Assembly (NCBI RefSeq): GCF_029945685.1 | Contig: NZ_JAQSDA010000025.1 | Span: forward strand, 421,660-485,659 | DNA from: Polaromonas sp. | GTDB lineage: Bacteria > Pseudomonadota > Gammaproteobacteria > Burkholderiales > Burkholderiaceae_C | Direction: 5' to 3' | Length of the DNA: 64,000 nucleotides | In this document: positions 19,986 through 31,281 of the stretch, one piece after another | How the letters are laid out: each line of letters opens with the position of its first letter | Position numbering within the stretch: the first letter of the stretch is position 1 | The notes under the pieces: generated by a model | Told to the model about the DNA's origin: nothing | Seen by the model: the letters and a program-made list of their open reading frames with translations, nothing else | The model's database searches: none | Translations under genes and position numbers: made by a program

Positions 19986-21101
19986 ATGGATATCTCCCAG
20001 CTCAACTCACTCACCGCCCAGGTTCTCTGGGCGGCCTTCATTCTGGCAGCGCTGTTCGGCGCCGTTGTCCAGCGCACCCACTTCTGCACCATGGGCGCCG
20101 TCAGCGACATCGTCAACATGGGTGACTGGACACGCATGCGCATGTGGGCCATGGCCATCGGCGTGGCCATGATCGGCTTTTACGGCCTGGCCGCGGCCGG
20201 GCTGATTGACCCAGCCAAAGCCGTGTATGCCTCGAACCGTTTCGTCTGGCTTTCCGCCCTGGTCGGCGGATTGCTGTTCGGCTTTGGCATGGTGCTGGCT
20301 TCGGGCTGCGGCAGCAAGACGCTGGTGCGCATTGGCAGCGGCAACCTCAAATCACTGGTGGTGTTTGTGGTCATGGCGGTAGCCGCATTTGCCACACTCA
20401 AGGGCATTACGGCGGTGCTGCGCGTGGCCACGGTGGACCGTGTGGCCATCGATTTTTCCGGCAATGCCGCCTTGTCCAACTGGGCGGGCAGTTGGCTCGG
20501 CGTGTCTCCGGTACTGGCCGGACTGGTGCTGGCAGGCGTGCTGGGGGGAGGCCTGATCGTCTGGGCGCTGGCGGGCCCGGAGTTTCTCCGCTTTGACAAC
20601 CTGCTCGCCGGGCTCGGCATTGGCCTGCTGATTGCCGCCATGTGGTGGCTCAGCGGTCACATGGCTTATGTCGCGGAACATCCGGAGACGCTGGCGGAGA
20701 CGTTTCTGGCGACCAATTCCGGCCGCATGGAGGCCCTGAGTTTTGTGGCTCCGATGGCCTACACCATCGATTGGCTGATATTTTTCAGTGACAAGACCAA
20801 ACTGCTGACGCTGGGCGTTGTGTCCGTTTTTGGTGTGGTGCTTGGTTCGGCGCTGTATTCCCTGTTGTCACGAAGCTTCCACTGGGAAGGCTTTCGCAAT
20901 ACCGAAGACACGGCCAACCACCTCGTCGGGGCCGTGCTGATGGGCGTGGGCGGGGTGACCGCCATGGGTTGCACCGTCGGGCAGGGCTTGTCCGGCATCT
21001 CCACGCTGAGCGCCACCAGTTTTGTCGCTGTCGCGGCCATCATCGCCGGCGCAGTGGCGGGCCTGAAATACCAGATCTGGCGGCTGGAGCACAGCGTCTA
21101 A
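19986..21101 (+). CDS. YeeE/YedE-family membrane transporter
   Basis: The 371-residue protein has about nine or ten hydrophobic segments and the paired Cys-containing motifs of the family: QRTHFCTMGAVSD, ASGCGSKTLVRIGSGN and AMGCTVGQGLSG. Relatives import thiosulfate or are tied to sulfur and selenium metabolism, so a sulfur-compound transport role is likely. A TAAAAT hexamer at 19974-19979 lies only seven bases before the ATG at 19986, so the transcript could be nearly leaderless. Confidence 0.88.
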   Translation: MDISQLNSLTAQVLWAAFILAALFGAVVQRTHFCTMGAVSDIVNMGDWTRMRMWAMAIGVAMIGFYGLAAAGLIDPAKAVYASNRFVWLSALVGGLLFGFGMVLASGCGSKTLVRIGSGNLKSLVVFVVMAVAAFATLKGITAVLRVATVDRVAIDFSGNAALSNWAGSWLGVSPVLAGLVLAGVLGGGLIVWALAGPEFLRFDNLLAGLGIGLLIAAMWWLSGHMAYVAEHPETLAETFLATNSGRMEALSFVAPMAYTIDWLIFFSDKTKLLTLGVVSVFGVVLGSALYSLLSRSFHWEGFRNTEDTANHLVGAVLMGVGGVTAMGCTVGQGLSGISTLSATSFVAVAAIIAGAVAGLKYQIWRLEHSV

Positions 21102-21175
21102 TGGCCGCCACGTTTGTCGCCGCGCGTGCTGCATGGCCCCCGAGGAGGCTGATTTCCCTTGGGGCGGCCCGGCAG
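21102..21175 (+). repeat. Dispersed GC-rich repeat, family B copy 2
   Basis: After the transporter stop the sequence GGCCGCCACGTTTGTCGC, a CCCCCGAGG segment and CTTGGGGCGGCCC match the blocks of the copy at 9281-9381, with the middle partly degraded. It directly precedes the ribosome-binding site of tcdA. Confidence 0.5.
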
Positions 21176-21185
21176 GAAATGGCCA

Positions 21186-22010
21186 GTGACTGAAATTTCT
21201 TCTGATCTCCCGGCCGACCTGGAGCGGCGCTTCGGCGGACTGGCGCGTTTGTATGGTGTATCCGGCGCAAGAAAAATCCGTGCCGCGCATGTGGTGGTGG
21301 TGGGCCTCGGCGGCGTGGGCTCCTGGGCCGCAGAAGCGCTGGCGCGCAGCGGCGTGGCCAGGCTGACCCTGATTGACCTGGACCACATCGCCGAGTCCAA
21401 CATCAACCGCCAGATCCACGCACTCGACACCACATTGGGGCAGGCCAAGGTCCAGGCGATGCGCGAACGCATTGCCCACATCCACCCCGGTTGTGTTGTG
21501 CACTGCATCGAGGAGTTCGTCGATGCCACTAACTGGCCGGCGATTGCGGGGCTGGAGACACACGGCGACAGCGGGTTGTCGGTCATCGATGCCTGCGACC
21601 AGGTACGGGCCAAAACTGCCATGGCCGCCTGGGCGATGCGCCACAAGGTCAACTTCATCAGCGTCGGTGCGGCCGGCGGCAAGCGCCACGCGCACAAGGT
21701 CGACATTGAAGACCTGTCGCTGGTCACCCACGACCCTCTGCTCGCGCAACTGCGTTACCGCCTGCGCAAGGAGCAGGGCGCAGCGCGCAAGGGAAAAATC
21801 GGTGTGGCCTGCGTGTTCAGCCGCGAGGCGGTGATGCAACCTGCGGCGCCGGCCAGCGGGCCTGATGCTGCGCCGGATGCCTGTGATATCGGGGCCGATG
21901 CATCTGGCGATGGCAGTCTCAATTGCCACGGGTATGGATCGGTGGTCAGCGTGACTTCCGCATTCGGTTTGTGCGCTGCAGGTTGGGTGCTCAACAAAAT
22001 TGCTGAGTAG
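21186..22010 (+). CDS. tcdA: tRNA threonylcarbamoyladenosine dehydratase
   Basis: TcdA (CsdL) activates t6A37 in ANN-decoding tRNAs with ATP to form the cyclic ct6A. The 274 residues carry the E1-like adenylation motif VVVVGLGGVGSWAAEALARSG, the DLDHIAESNINRQIH segment and a late GYGSVVSVTSAFG. The GTG at 21186 has AGGA eight bases upstream; an in-frame TTG at 21159 lies inside the preceding repeat and is less likely. The next gene is tRNA-Lys(UUU), itself a t6A-bearing tRNA. Confidence 0.92.
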   Translation: MTEISSDLPADLERRFGGLARLYGVSGARKIRAAHVVVVGLGGVGSWAAEALARSGVARLTLIDLDHIAESNINRQIHALDTTLGQAKVQAMRERIAHIHPGCVVHCIEEFVDATNWPAIAGLETHGDSGLSVIDACDQVRAKTAMAAWAMRHKVNFISVGAAGGKRHAHKVDIEDLSLVTHDPLLAQLRYRLRKEQGAARKGKIGVACVFSREAVMQPAAPASGPDAAPDACDIGADASGDGSLNCHGYGSVVSVTSAFGLCAAGWVLNKIAE

Positions 22011-22013
22011 TTT

Positions 22014-22042
22014 TTTAAAGAGCCGAAAAATAACGCTATAAT
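22014..22042 (+). promoter_or_regulatory. Probable promoter of tRNA-Lys
   Basis: A perfect -10 hexamer TATAAT at 22037-22042 is preceded at 17 bases by a weak -35, TTTAAA at 22014-22019. The predicted start is about 40 bases upstream of the tRNA, allowing a short 5' leader. No other strong promoter is visible between the tcdA stop and the tRNA. Confidence 0.55.
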
Positions 22043-22090
22043 TTGAGGCTGTTCTGCATCACGTGCAGTACAGACCAGGGAGCAATCCTT

Positions 22091-22166
22091 GGGGCCTTAG
22101 CTCAGTTGGTAGAGCAGCGGACTTTTAATCCGTTTGTCGTGGGTTCGACCCCCGCAGGCCCCACCA
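22091..22166 (+). tRNA. tRNA-Lys (anticodon UUU)
   Basis: A complete 76-base cloverleaf: acceptor stem GGGGCCT pairs with AGGCCCC, the anticodon arm GCGGA/TCCGT holds loop CTTTTAA with anticodon TTT at 22124-22126, the T loop is GGTTCGACC, and CCA is encoded at 22164-22166. This tRNA reads AAA and AAG. The product of the gene before it, TcdA, modifies A37 of such tRNAs. Confidence 0.98.
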
Positions 22167-22186
22167 GACACGCCTTCGTGGCACGG

Positions 22187-22220
22187 AAAGCCAGCTATCA
22201 AACTGATAGCTGGCTTTTTT
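22187..22220 (+). terminator. Intrinsic terminator after tRNA-Lys
   Basis: A 14-base-pair stem, AAAGCCAGCTATCA at 22187-22200 pairing with TGATAGCTGGCTTT, encloses a three-base loop and runs into a T tract ending at 22220. Its inner part, AGCTATCA-AAC-TGATAGCT, matches the palindromic core of repeat family A. Confidence 0.92.
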
Positions 22221-22346
22221 GTTTCTGCTCGGTTGTTTATCACTGGAAGACGCCGGTGCGCAACTCAAGGCAGAATCAGGGCTGCCGAGGAAATATGGGT
22301 CTGCCAGTCGTCTCCAGCGATTTTTGACCTCCAACCTGAGTGATCC

Positions 22347-22754
22347 ATGCTTAGACTGCTCTACATCAGCGACGCCACAGAAGGCCTCACCGATGATTCC
22401 ATCGACGCCATTCTCAAGAGCGCTGCAAAAAACAATCCACCCCTGGGCATCACCGGCCTCCTTGTTTTCGGCGGAGGTTTGTTCACGCAAGTCCTGGAGG
22501 GTCCCGAGCAGAGCGTGCTCAAGAAATACGTGCAAGTCATGTCTGATCCCCGGCATCGCAATTGCCGGATTGTCTACATCACGCCCACCGAGGAACGCAT
22601 CTTCAAAGACATCTCCATGGCGGCACTCGAAGCCCTTCCCTGGGAGCTTGAGCACATCGCGGAGCTGGATGCACATCGCAAGGAAACAACACCTGCAGAT
22701 GCGTTCACCAAGCTCATGAATGTATTTTTCTCCCGGCTCAAGGCCGTGCCCTGA
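22347..22754 (+). CDS. Short BLUF-domain blue-light sensor
   Basis: The 135 residues form a stand-alone BLUF domain that should bind FAD and sense blue light. The flavin-contacting residues fall at Y6, N30 and Q48, the same spacing as Tyr21, Asn45 and Gln63 of AppA, and the conserved Met of AppA (106) falls on M91. The Trp that precedes it in many BLUF proteins is I89 here. Motifs NPPLGITGLLVF and FTQVLEG support the fold. There is no output domain, so it must act through a partner. Nothing beside it suggests which. Confidence 0.9.
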   Translation: MLRLLYISDATEGLTDDSIDAILKSAAKNNPPLGITGLLVFGGGLFTQVLEGPEQSVLKKYVQVMSDPRHRNCRIVYITPTEERIFKDISMAALEALPWELEHIAELDAHRKETTPADAFTKLMNVFFSRLKAVP

Positions 22755-22861
22755 CGGAGGGCAGAGGTTTGCATCGGGCGCGCACGCCTCATTCGTGCAT
22801 TTTTACCAGCTCCGGCCGCCATGGCTGCGAATGCCTGCGCTGAAGAGCTTCGGATAAGGCG

Positions 22862-23371
22862 TCAGCCCGGCGCCGAGTAGCCCAGAAGGGGTACTTCCAG
22901 CTGCGCCTGCCGCGCCACACGAATGCAGTCCTTCATGTGTTCTTCGCCCAGATAACGGATCGCTGCATAACCGACGGTGGCGGCGACAATCTGGCCGGCG
23001 AAGGGCACGTACTTGGCGAGTTGTTTGGTGGTCAGCCGCATGCCGATTTTGGTAGCGGCCTTGAGGACCAGGTCCCGGCTGATGAACTTGCCGATCAGCA
23101 CCGACCCGACCAGGGTGACCGCTTTCTGGACCTGGTCACGCTTGGTGGGATCGAGCTGATCGAGCTGCTGCGGCGTGAGGCCAAACTCCCGGTTGATCTC
23201 AGGAATCAGCTTCGACAGCATCGCGGCATCGACCGCCCAGTCGAGGCCAGGCACCGGCACGGCGCTGGCCGCTGCGGCGACCATGGCGCGTTTGTTGAGG
23301 AGCTTGCGGCTGCGCATCACCGCGGCCGCAAGGGCCGCGTCGTCGGAAACCATCTGGAGGGCGGTAGGCAT
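22862..23371 (-). CDS. DUF697/EcsC-like hypothetical protein
   Basis: The 169-residue product has hydrophobic stretches with small residues (AMVAAAASAVPVPGLDWAVDAAM near residue 30-50 and a second near 125-145) reminiscent of the DUF697 segment fused to some GTPases. It has no nucleotide-binding motif. It converges with the BLUF gene and its function is unknown. Confidence 0.75.
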   Translation of the reverse strand: MPTALQMVSDDAALAAAVMRSRKLLNKRAMVAAAASAVPVPGLDWAVDAAMLSKLIPEINREFGLTPQQLDQLDPTKRDQVQKAVTLVGSVLIGKFISRDLVLKAATKIGMRLTTKQLAKYVPFAGQIVAATVGYAAIRYLGEEHMKDCIRVARQAQLEVPLLGYSAPG

Positions 23372-23464
23372 GAATGCACTTTAGCGCGAAACGCCCGGCG
23401 GGGTTAGAGCCGCAAGCCCAACCCCGTCCGCATAACGCCGGATCAGTGCCCGATCAATGCCCGA

Positions 23465-25486
23465 TCAGGCCAGCGAGGTTTCGATCTGCTCGGTGAGTTC
23501 CAGCCAGCGCTCTTCCAGCGTGCCCAATTCGGTGTCAATGACCTTCAGGCGCTTGCCCGATTGGGCCAGCTCAGCCGGCGCGGTCGTGGTCGCCAGCGAG
23601 GCTTGCAGGCTGTCGCGTTCCGCGCTCAGCGACTGCATGCGGGCGTCGATTTTTTCCAGTTCCTTGCGCATCGGTTTGGTCGTATCCGACTGCTGTTGCC
23701 GGCGCTGCGCATCATCCTTCTTGCTGCCCGGCTTTTTGGCATCAAAAGTGGCTGAAGCCGCCGGCAGCTGGGCGCCAGCAGCTACTGTTTTGGTAGCAGC
23801 GGCAGCCGGCGCAGCGGTGCTGGTGGACTTTTTGGCTTCTTCACGCTGGCGTTTGGCTTCGTCGAGCAGGTAACGCTGGTAGTCGTCGAGATCGCCGTCG
23901 AAAGGCGCGACGCCGCCGCGCGAGACCATCCAGAACTCGTCGCACACGGCGCGCAGGAGGGCCCGGTCGTGGCTGACCAGCATGACGGTGCCTTCAAACT
24001 CGTTGAGCGCCATGGACAGCGCCTCGCGCGTGGCCAGGTCCAGGTGATTGGTCGGCTCATCAAGCAGCAGCAGGTTGGGACGCTGCCAGACGATCATGCA
24101 CAGCACCAGCCGGGCTTTTTCGCCGCCGCTCATGCTGCCGACGGCCTGCTTGACCATGTCGCCGCCGAAATTGAAGTTGCCCAGAAAGCTGCGCAGGTCC
24201 TGCTCTCGGGTTGGCTGGCTGCCCATCTTGCCGGCGGCGGTGACTTCCTTGACCAGCCGGATCATGTGTTCCAGCGGGTTGTCGGCGGGGCGCAGCACGT
24301 CCAGCTCCTGCTGCGCGAAGTAGCCGATGTTCAGGCCCTTGCCTTCGGTCATCTCGCCACTGATGGGCGCGAGTGCGCGCGCAATGGTCTTGACCACGGT
24401 GGACTTGCCCTGGCCGTTGGCACCCAGGATGCCAATGCGCTGGCCGGCCAGCACCGACTTGCTGACGTTCTGCACGATGACCGTGGGCGGCGTGCCTTCC
24501 GTCGCATCGGCCGGCGGCGGGTAGCCGAAGTCGACGTTTTGCATTGACAGCATCGGGTTGGGCAGGTTGGCCGGTTCCTTGAACTCGAAGGTGAAATCGG
24601 CTTCGGCCAGCAGCGGCGCGATTTTCTCCATGCGGTCCAGCGCCTTGACACGGCTTTGCGCCTGCTTGGCCTTGCTGGCCTTGGCCTTGAAGCGGGCAAT
24701 GAATTTCTGCAGGTGGGCGATCTTGTCCTGCTGCTTGTTGAAGGCACCCTGCTGAAGCGCCATCTGCTCGGCGCGCAGGTCTTCAAACTTGCTGTAGTTG
24801 CCGCCGTAACGCGTGAGTTTGGCACTTTCGATGTGCACCGTGACCTCGGTCACGGCGTCCAGGAATTCGCGGTCATGGCTGATGACCAGCATGGTGCCCT
24901 GGTAACGCTTGAGCCACGCTTCCAGCCAGACCAGCGCGTCCAGGTCCAGGTGGTTGGTCGGTTCGTCGAGCAGCAGCAGGTCGGACGGGCACATCAACGC
25001 GCGCGCCAGTTGCAGGCGCATGCGCCAGCCACCGGAAAAACTGTTGACCGGGTTGTCGAGTTCGCTGAGCTTGAAACCCAGGCCGAGGATCAGCGCCTGC
25101 GCCCGGGCCGGCGCGTCGTGCGCGCCCGAGTCGTAGAGATCCATGTAGGCATGCGCCATCCGGTCGCCGTCACCACTGGCCTCGGCGGCCTCCACCTCGG
25201 CCTGTGCGGCCTGCAGCACCACGTCGCCTTCGATCACGTAGCTGGTGGCGCTTTGTTCGGTTTCGGGCATGTCCTGGGCGACCTGCGCCATGCGCCACTG
25301 GGCGGGGATGTAGAACTCACCGCCGTCCTCATGCAGCGTGCCGTTGAGCATGGCAAAAAGCGAGGACTTGCCCGCGCCATTGCGCCCCACCAGGCCGACT
25401 TTTTCGCCGGGGTTGAGGGTGACAGACGCGCTGTCAAGAATCACTTTGGCGCCGCGACGCAGCACCACATTTTTAAGGGTAATCAT
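23465..25486 (-). CDS. yheS: ABC-F family ATPase YheS
   Basis: This 673-residue soluble protein has two ABC ATPase domains and no membrane domain. The first has GRNGAGKSS, FSGGWRMRLQLARAL and LLLLDEPTNHLDLDALVWLE, and the second GANGQGKST, SGGEKARLVL and LLLLDEPTNHLDL. They flank the ABC-F linker (KAKASKAKQAQSRVKALDRM) and are followed by a C-terminal coiled coil. The sequence fits E. coli YheS better than Uup or EttA. ABC-F proteins act at the ribosomal E site. The Ala/Lys-rich stretch before the coiled coil contains a copy of repeat family A (23781-23797). Confidence 0.94.
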   Translation of the reverse strand: MITLKNVVLRRGAKVILDSASVTLNPGEKVGLVGRNGAGKSSLFAMLNGTLHEDGGEFYIPAQWRMAQVAQDMPETEQSATSYVIEGDVVLQAAQAEVEAAEASGDGDRMAHAYMDLYDSGAHDAPARAQALILGLGFKLSELDNPVNSFSGGWRMRLQLARALMCPSDLLLLDEPTNHLDLDALVWLEAWLKRYQGTMLVISHDREFLDAVTEVTVHIESAKLTRYGGNYSKFEDLRAEQMALQQGAFNKQQDKIAHLQKFIARFKAKASKAKQAQSRVKALDRMEKIAPLLAEADFTFEFKEPANLPNPMLSMQNVDFGYPPPADATEGTPPTVIVQNVSKSVLAGQRIGILGANGQGKSTVVKTIARALAPISGEMTEGKGLNIGYFAQQELDVLRPADNPLEHMIRLVKEVTAAGKMGSQPTREQDLRSFLGNFNFGGDMVKQAVGSMSGGEKARLVLCMIVWQRPNLLLLDEPTNHLDLATREALSMALNEFEGTVMLVSHDRALLRAVCDEFWMVSRGGVAPFDGDLDDYQRYLLDEAKRQREEAKKSTSTAAPAAAATKTVAAGAQLPAASATFDAKKPGSKKDDAQRRQQQSDTTKPMRKELEKIDARMQSLSAERDSLQASLATTTAPAELAQSGKRLKVIDTELGTLEERWLELTEQIETSLA
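23781..23797 (-). repeat. Repeat family A core inside yheS
   Basis: The palindrome GCTACNNNNNNNGTAGC (17 bases here) is flanked on its left by GGGCGCCAGCA in the same relative place as in the full repeat. It falls in the low-complexity linker before the C-terminal coiled coil, encoding ATKTVAAGAQL, where extra residues would be tolerated. Confidence 0.55.
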
Positions 25487-25558
25487 TTAAACCAAGCAGA
25501 CACAAGAAAAATAGCCAGTCGGCGCGCCGCGCCTCCATGACGGCCCGAGACGCAAGTC

Positions 25559-28868
<3,310 letters not shown>

Positions 28869-28884
28869 CGTCGGTTCCGATCAA

Positions 28885-28904
28885 TCAGTCAGTCAGTCAG
28901 TCAG
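28885..28904 (+). repeat. (TCAG)5 tetranucleotide tract upstream of pilU
   Basis: Five perfect tandem TCAG units, preceded by an imperfect TCAA, lie 17-36 bases before the pilU start. On the message this is CTGA repeated, in the region where a ribosome-binding site is expected. Slippage here would change the leader length. Confidence 0.9.
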
Positions 28905-28911
28905 GGGGCGA

Positions 28912-29739
28912 TCAGTCACGCAGCAGGTCATTGAGGCTGGTCGTGGCGCGGGTTTTGGCGTCCACCTTCTTGACGATCACGGCGCAATACAGCGAGTATT
29001 TTCCGCCGGCCTTGGGCAGATTGCCCGACACGACCACCGAACCGGCCGGAATGCGGCCATAGGTCACGGTGTCCGCCTCGCGGTCATAAATCGGTGTGCT
29101 CTGGCCGATGTAGACGCCCATCGAGATGACCGAGTTTTCCTCGACGATCACGCCTTCCACCACTTCAGAGCGTGCACCGATGAAGCAGTTGTCTTCAATG
29201 ATGGTCGGGTTGGCCTGCAGCGGTTCGAGCACGCCGCCCAGACCGACGCCACCCGACAGGTGCACGTTTTTGCCGACCTGCGCGCAGCTGCCGACGGTGG
29301 CCCAGGCGTCCACCATGGTGCCTTCGTCCACATAGGCGCCGATGTTCACGTAGCTGGGCATCAGGATCGCGCCCTTGGCGATGAAACTGCCGCGGCGCGC
29401 CACAGCGGGCGGCACTACACGCACGCCGCTTTCCTTCATTTCCTGCTCGCTCAGGTGCGAGAACTTGGTCGGCACCTTGTCATAAAAGCCCAGGTCGCCG
29501 GCGCGCATCAGCACGTTGTCTTTCAGGCGAAAGCTCAGCAGCACGGCTTTCTTGATCCACTGGTGCGTGGTCCACTGGCCGACACCCTGGCGCGTGGCGA
29601 CACGCAGGCGGCCCCCGTTGAGTTCGGAAATCGTGTGTTCCACCGCATCCTGGACTTCTTTCGAAGCGGCCTGCGGCGAGAGATTCGCGCGGTCTTCCCA
29701 GGCGGCGTTGATGATGCTTTCGAGTTGGTCTTGTTTCAT
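28912..29739 (-). CDS. dapD: Tetrahydrodipicolinate N-succinyltransferase
   Basis: DapD transfers succinate from succinyl-CoA to tetrahydrodipicolinate. The 275 residues match the family length and contain the left-handed beta-helix hexapeptide repeats ([40 protein letters not shown]). The ATG overlaps the dapC stop (ATGA). dapC-dapD-pilU-dapE-prmB probably form one transcript. Confidence 0.97.
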   Translation of the reverse strand: MKQDQLESIINAAWEDRANLSPQAASKEVQDAVEHTISELNGGRLRVATRQGVGQWTTHQWIKKAVLLSFRLKDNVLMRAGDLGFYDKVPTKFSHLSEQEMKESGVRVVPPAVARRGSFIAKGAILMPSYVNIGAYVDEGTMVDAWATVGSCAQVGKNVHLSGGVGLGGVLEPLQANPTIIEDNCFIGARSEVVEGVIVEENSVISMGVYIGQSTPIYDREADTVTYGRIPAGSVVVSGNLPKAGGKYSLYCAVIVKKVDAKTRATTSLNDLLRD

Positions 29740-30947
29740 GTTGGATGGGTTCTGGATTGGATGAAGGAAACGATTCTTTCAGCGGCTTCGACACACTCGG
29801 CGGTTTCAGCCACCAGGGCCATGCGGATTCTGCCGGCGCCCGGGTTCTGGCCGCGGGCTTCGCGGGCCAGGTAACTACCGGGCAACACCACGACATTGTA
29901 AAGAGCGAGCAGCTCGCGCGAAAAAGCCGCGTCGTCGCCGGCAAAACATGCCGGCACCTGGGCCCACAGGTAGAAGCCCGCGTCCGGTAGCGCCACATTC
30001 ATCACTGCGGCCAGCAGCGGCGTGACCTTGGCAAATTTTTCCCGGTACATCGCGCGGTTCGCCACCACATGCGCCTCGTCGTCCCAGGCGGCGATGCTGG
30101 CCGCCTGCACGATGGGACTCATGGCACTGCCATGGTAGGTGCGGTAAAGCAGAAAAGGCTTGATCAGCGCGGCGTCACCGGCGACAAAGCCGCTGCGCAG
30201 GCCCGGCACGTTGCTGCGTTTGGACAGGCTGGTCAGCGCGATGATGTTCTTGAAATCGTGCCGGCCCAGCTGCGCCGCGGCCTGCAGGGAGCCCAGCGGC
30301 GGCTCCTCACGGAAATAGATCTCGCTGTAACACTCGTCCGAGGCAATCACAAAGCCGTAGCGGTCGCTCAGTTCAAACAGCAGCCGCCATTCGTCCAGAC
30401 CCATCACCGCGCCGGTCGGATTGCCGGGCGAACAGACAAACAGCAGTTGCGTTTTTGCCCAGACCTCCTGCGGCACGGCGGCCCAGTCCACCGCAAAATT
30501 GCGCGCCGGGTCACTCGGTGCGAACCAGGTGTCGGCGCCGGCCAGCAGCGCCGCGCCCTCGTAGATTTGATAAAACGGGTTCGGGCTGACCACCGTCGCA
30601 CCAGCTTGGGTCGGGTCGATGATCGTCTGCGCCAGCGCGAACAGCGCCTCGCGCGAGCCGTTGACCGGCAGGATCTGCGTCGCCGGGTCCAGCGCCAGGC
30701 CGTAACGGCGCTGCATCCAGCCCGCCATGGCCTGCCGCAGTTTCGGCTCGCCGGCGGTCGCCGGGTAGCTGGCCAGGCCGGCCAGGCTGGCGCTCAAGGC
30801 GGCCTTGATCAGCTCGGGCGTGGCATGTTTGGGCTCGCCAATGCCCAGGCTGATGGGGCGGTAGGCCGGGTTCGGCGTGACATCGGCGTGCAGCTGGCGC
30901 AGCCGCTCGAAAGGGTAGGGCTGCAGGCGTTTCAACAGTGGATTCAT
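29736..30947 (-). CDS. dapC: Succinyldiaminopimelate transaminase
   Basis: DapC is the PLP enzyme that aminates N-succinyl-2-amino-6-oxopimelate. The 403 residues are a class I/II aminotransferase: [15 protein letters not shown] near the N-terminus, [15 protein letters not shown], and the lysine motif [15 protein letters not shown]. The start at 30947 ([16 protein letters not shown]) matches the family; a longer frame to 31145 runs into repeat DNA. It heads the dap operon. Confidence 0.94.
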   Translation of the reverse strand: MNPLLKRLQPYPFERLRQLHADVTPNPAYRPISLGIGEPKHATPELIKAALSASLAGLASYPATAGEPKLRQAMAGWMQRRYGLALDPATQILPVNGSREALFALAQTIIDPTQAGATVVSPNPFYQIYEGAALLAGADTWFAPSDPARNFAVDWAAVPQEVWAKTQLLFVCSPGNPTGAVMGLDEWRLLFELSDRYGFVIASDECYSEIYFREEPPLGSLQAAAQLGRHDFKNIIALTSLSKRSNVPGLRSGFVAGDAALIKPFLLYRTYHGSAMSPIVQAASIAAWDDEAHVVANRAMYREKFAKVTPLLAAVMNVALPDAGFYLWAQVPACFAGDDAAFSRELLALYNVVVLPGSYLAREARGQNPGAGRIRMALVAETAECVEAAERIVSFIQSRTHPT

Positions 30948-31281
30948 GGTCCGGATTATCCCGTGTGAACGCCACGCGCGCGCTGGATGCCCATCCTCTG
31001 CGCCCGTAGCGCTACTAAAAAGATAGCTGTCTGCGCAGGGCAGACAAGGGCCGGAGGCATTTTCGAGGCATGAATTCAGGGTAGAACCGGTGCGGCCGGC
31101 CCGTGCCGCCAGCGCCCCCGTGGCCCGCATGGCGCCGGTCACCATTTTTTACAGCGGCCGGCCGGTCCGCCTCGGGTAACATTGCAGGCTCTGCATTGCT
31201 GGAAGCAGGTTGGGCGCCTTCCAAAAGCGCTATAAAAATCAATAACTTAGCTTCAAAGCGCCAAGAAAAACAGGGTCCGCC
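30948..31281. other. Intergenic region between dapC and smc
   Basis: These 334 bases separate two divergent genes and should hold both promoters. They contain a family A repeat (30980-31029) near dapC. Closer to smc is an AT-richer stretch, CGCTATAAAAATCAATAAC, from about 31229. No gene is supported here. Confidence 0.7.
30980..31029 (+). repeat. Repeat family A, intergenic copy upstream of dapC
   Basis: The copy reads GCTGGATGCCCATC, CTGCGCCCGTAGC and the core GCTACTAAAAAGATAGCTG. The core is an almost perfect palindrome and is the best match to the family consensus. It lies upstream of both dapC and smc. Confidence 0.7.

Noticed and set aside
22043..22327. Forward 94-codon frame
   Set aside because: It runs straight through the tRNA-Lys gene and its terminator.
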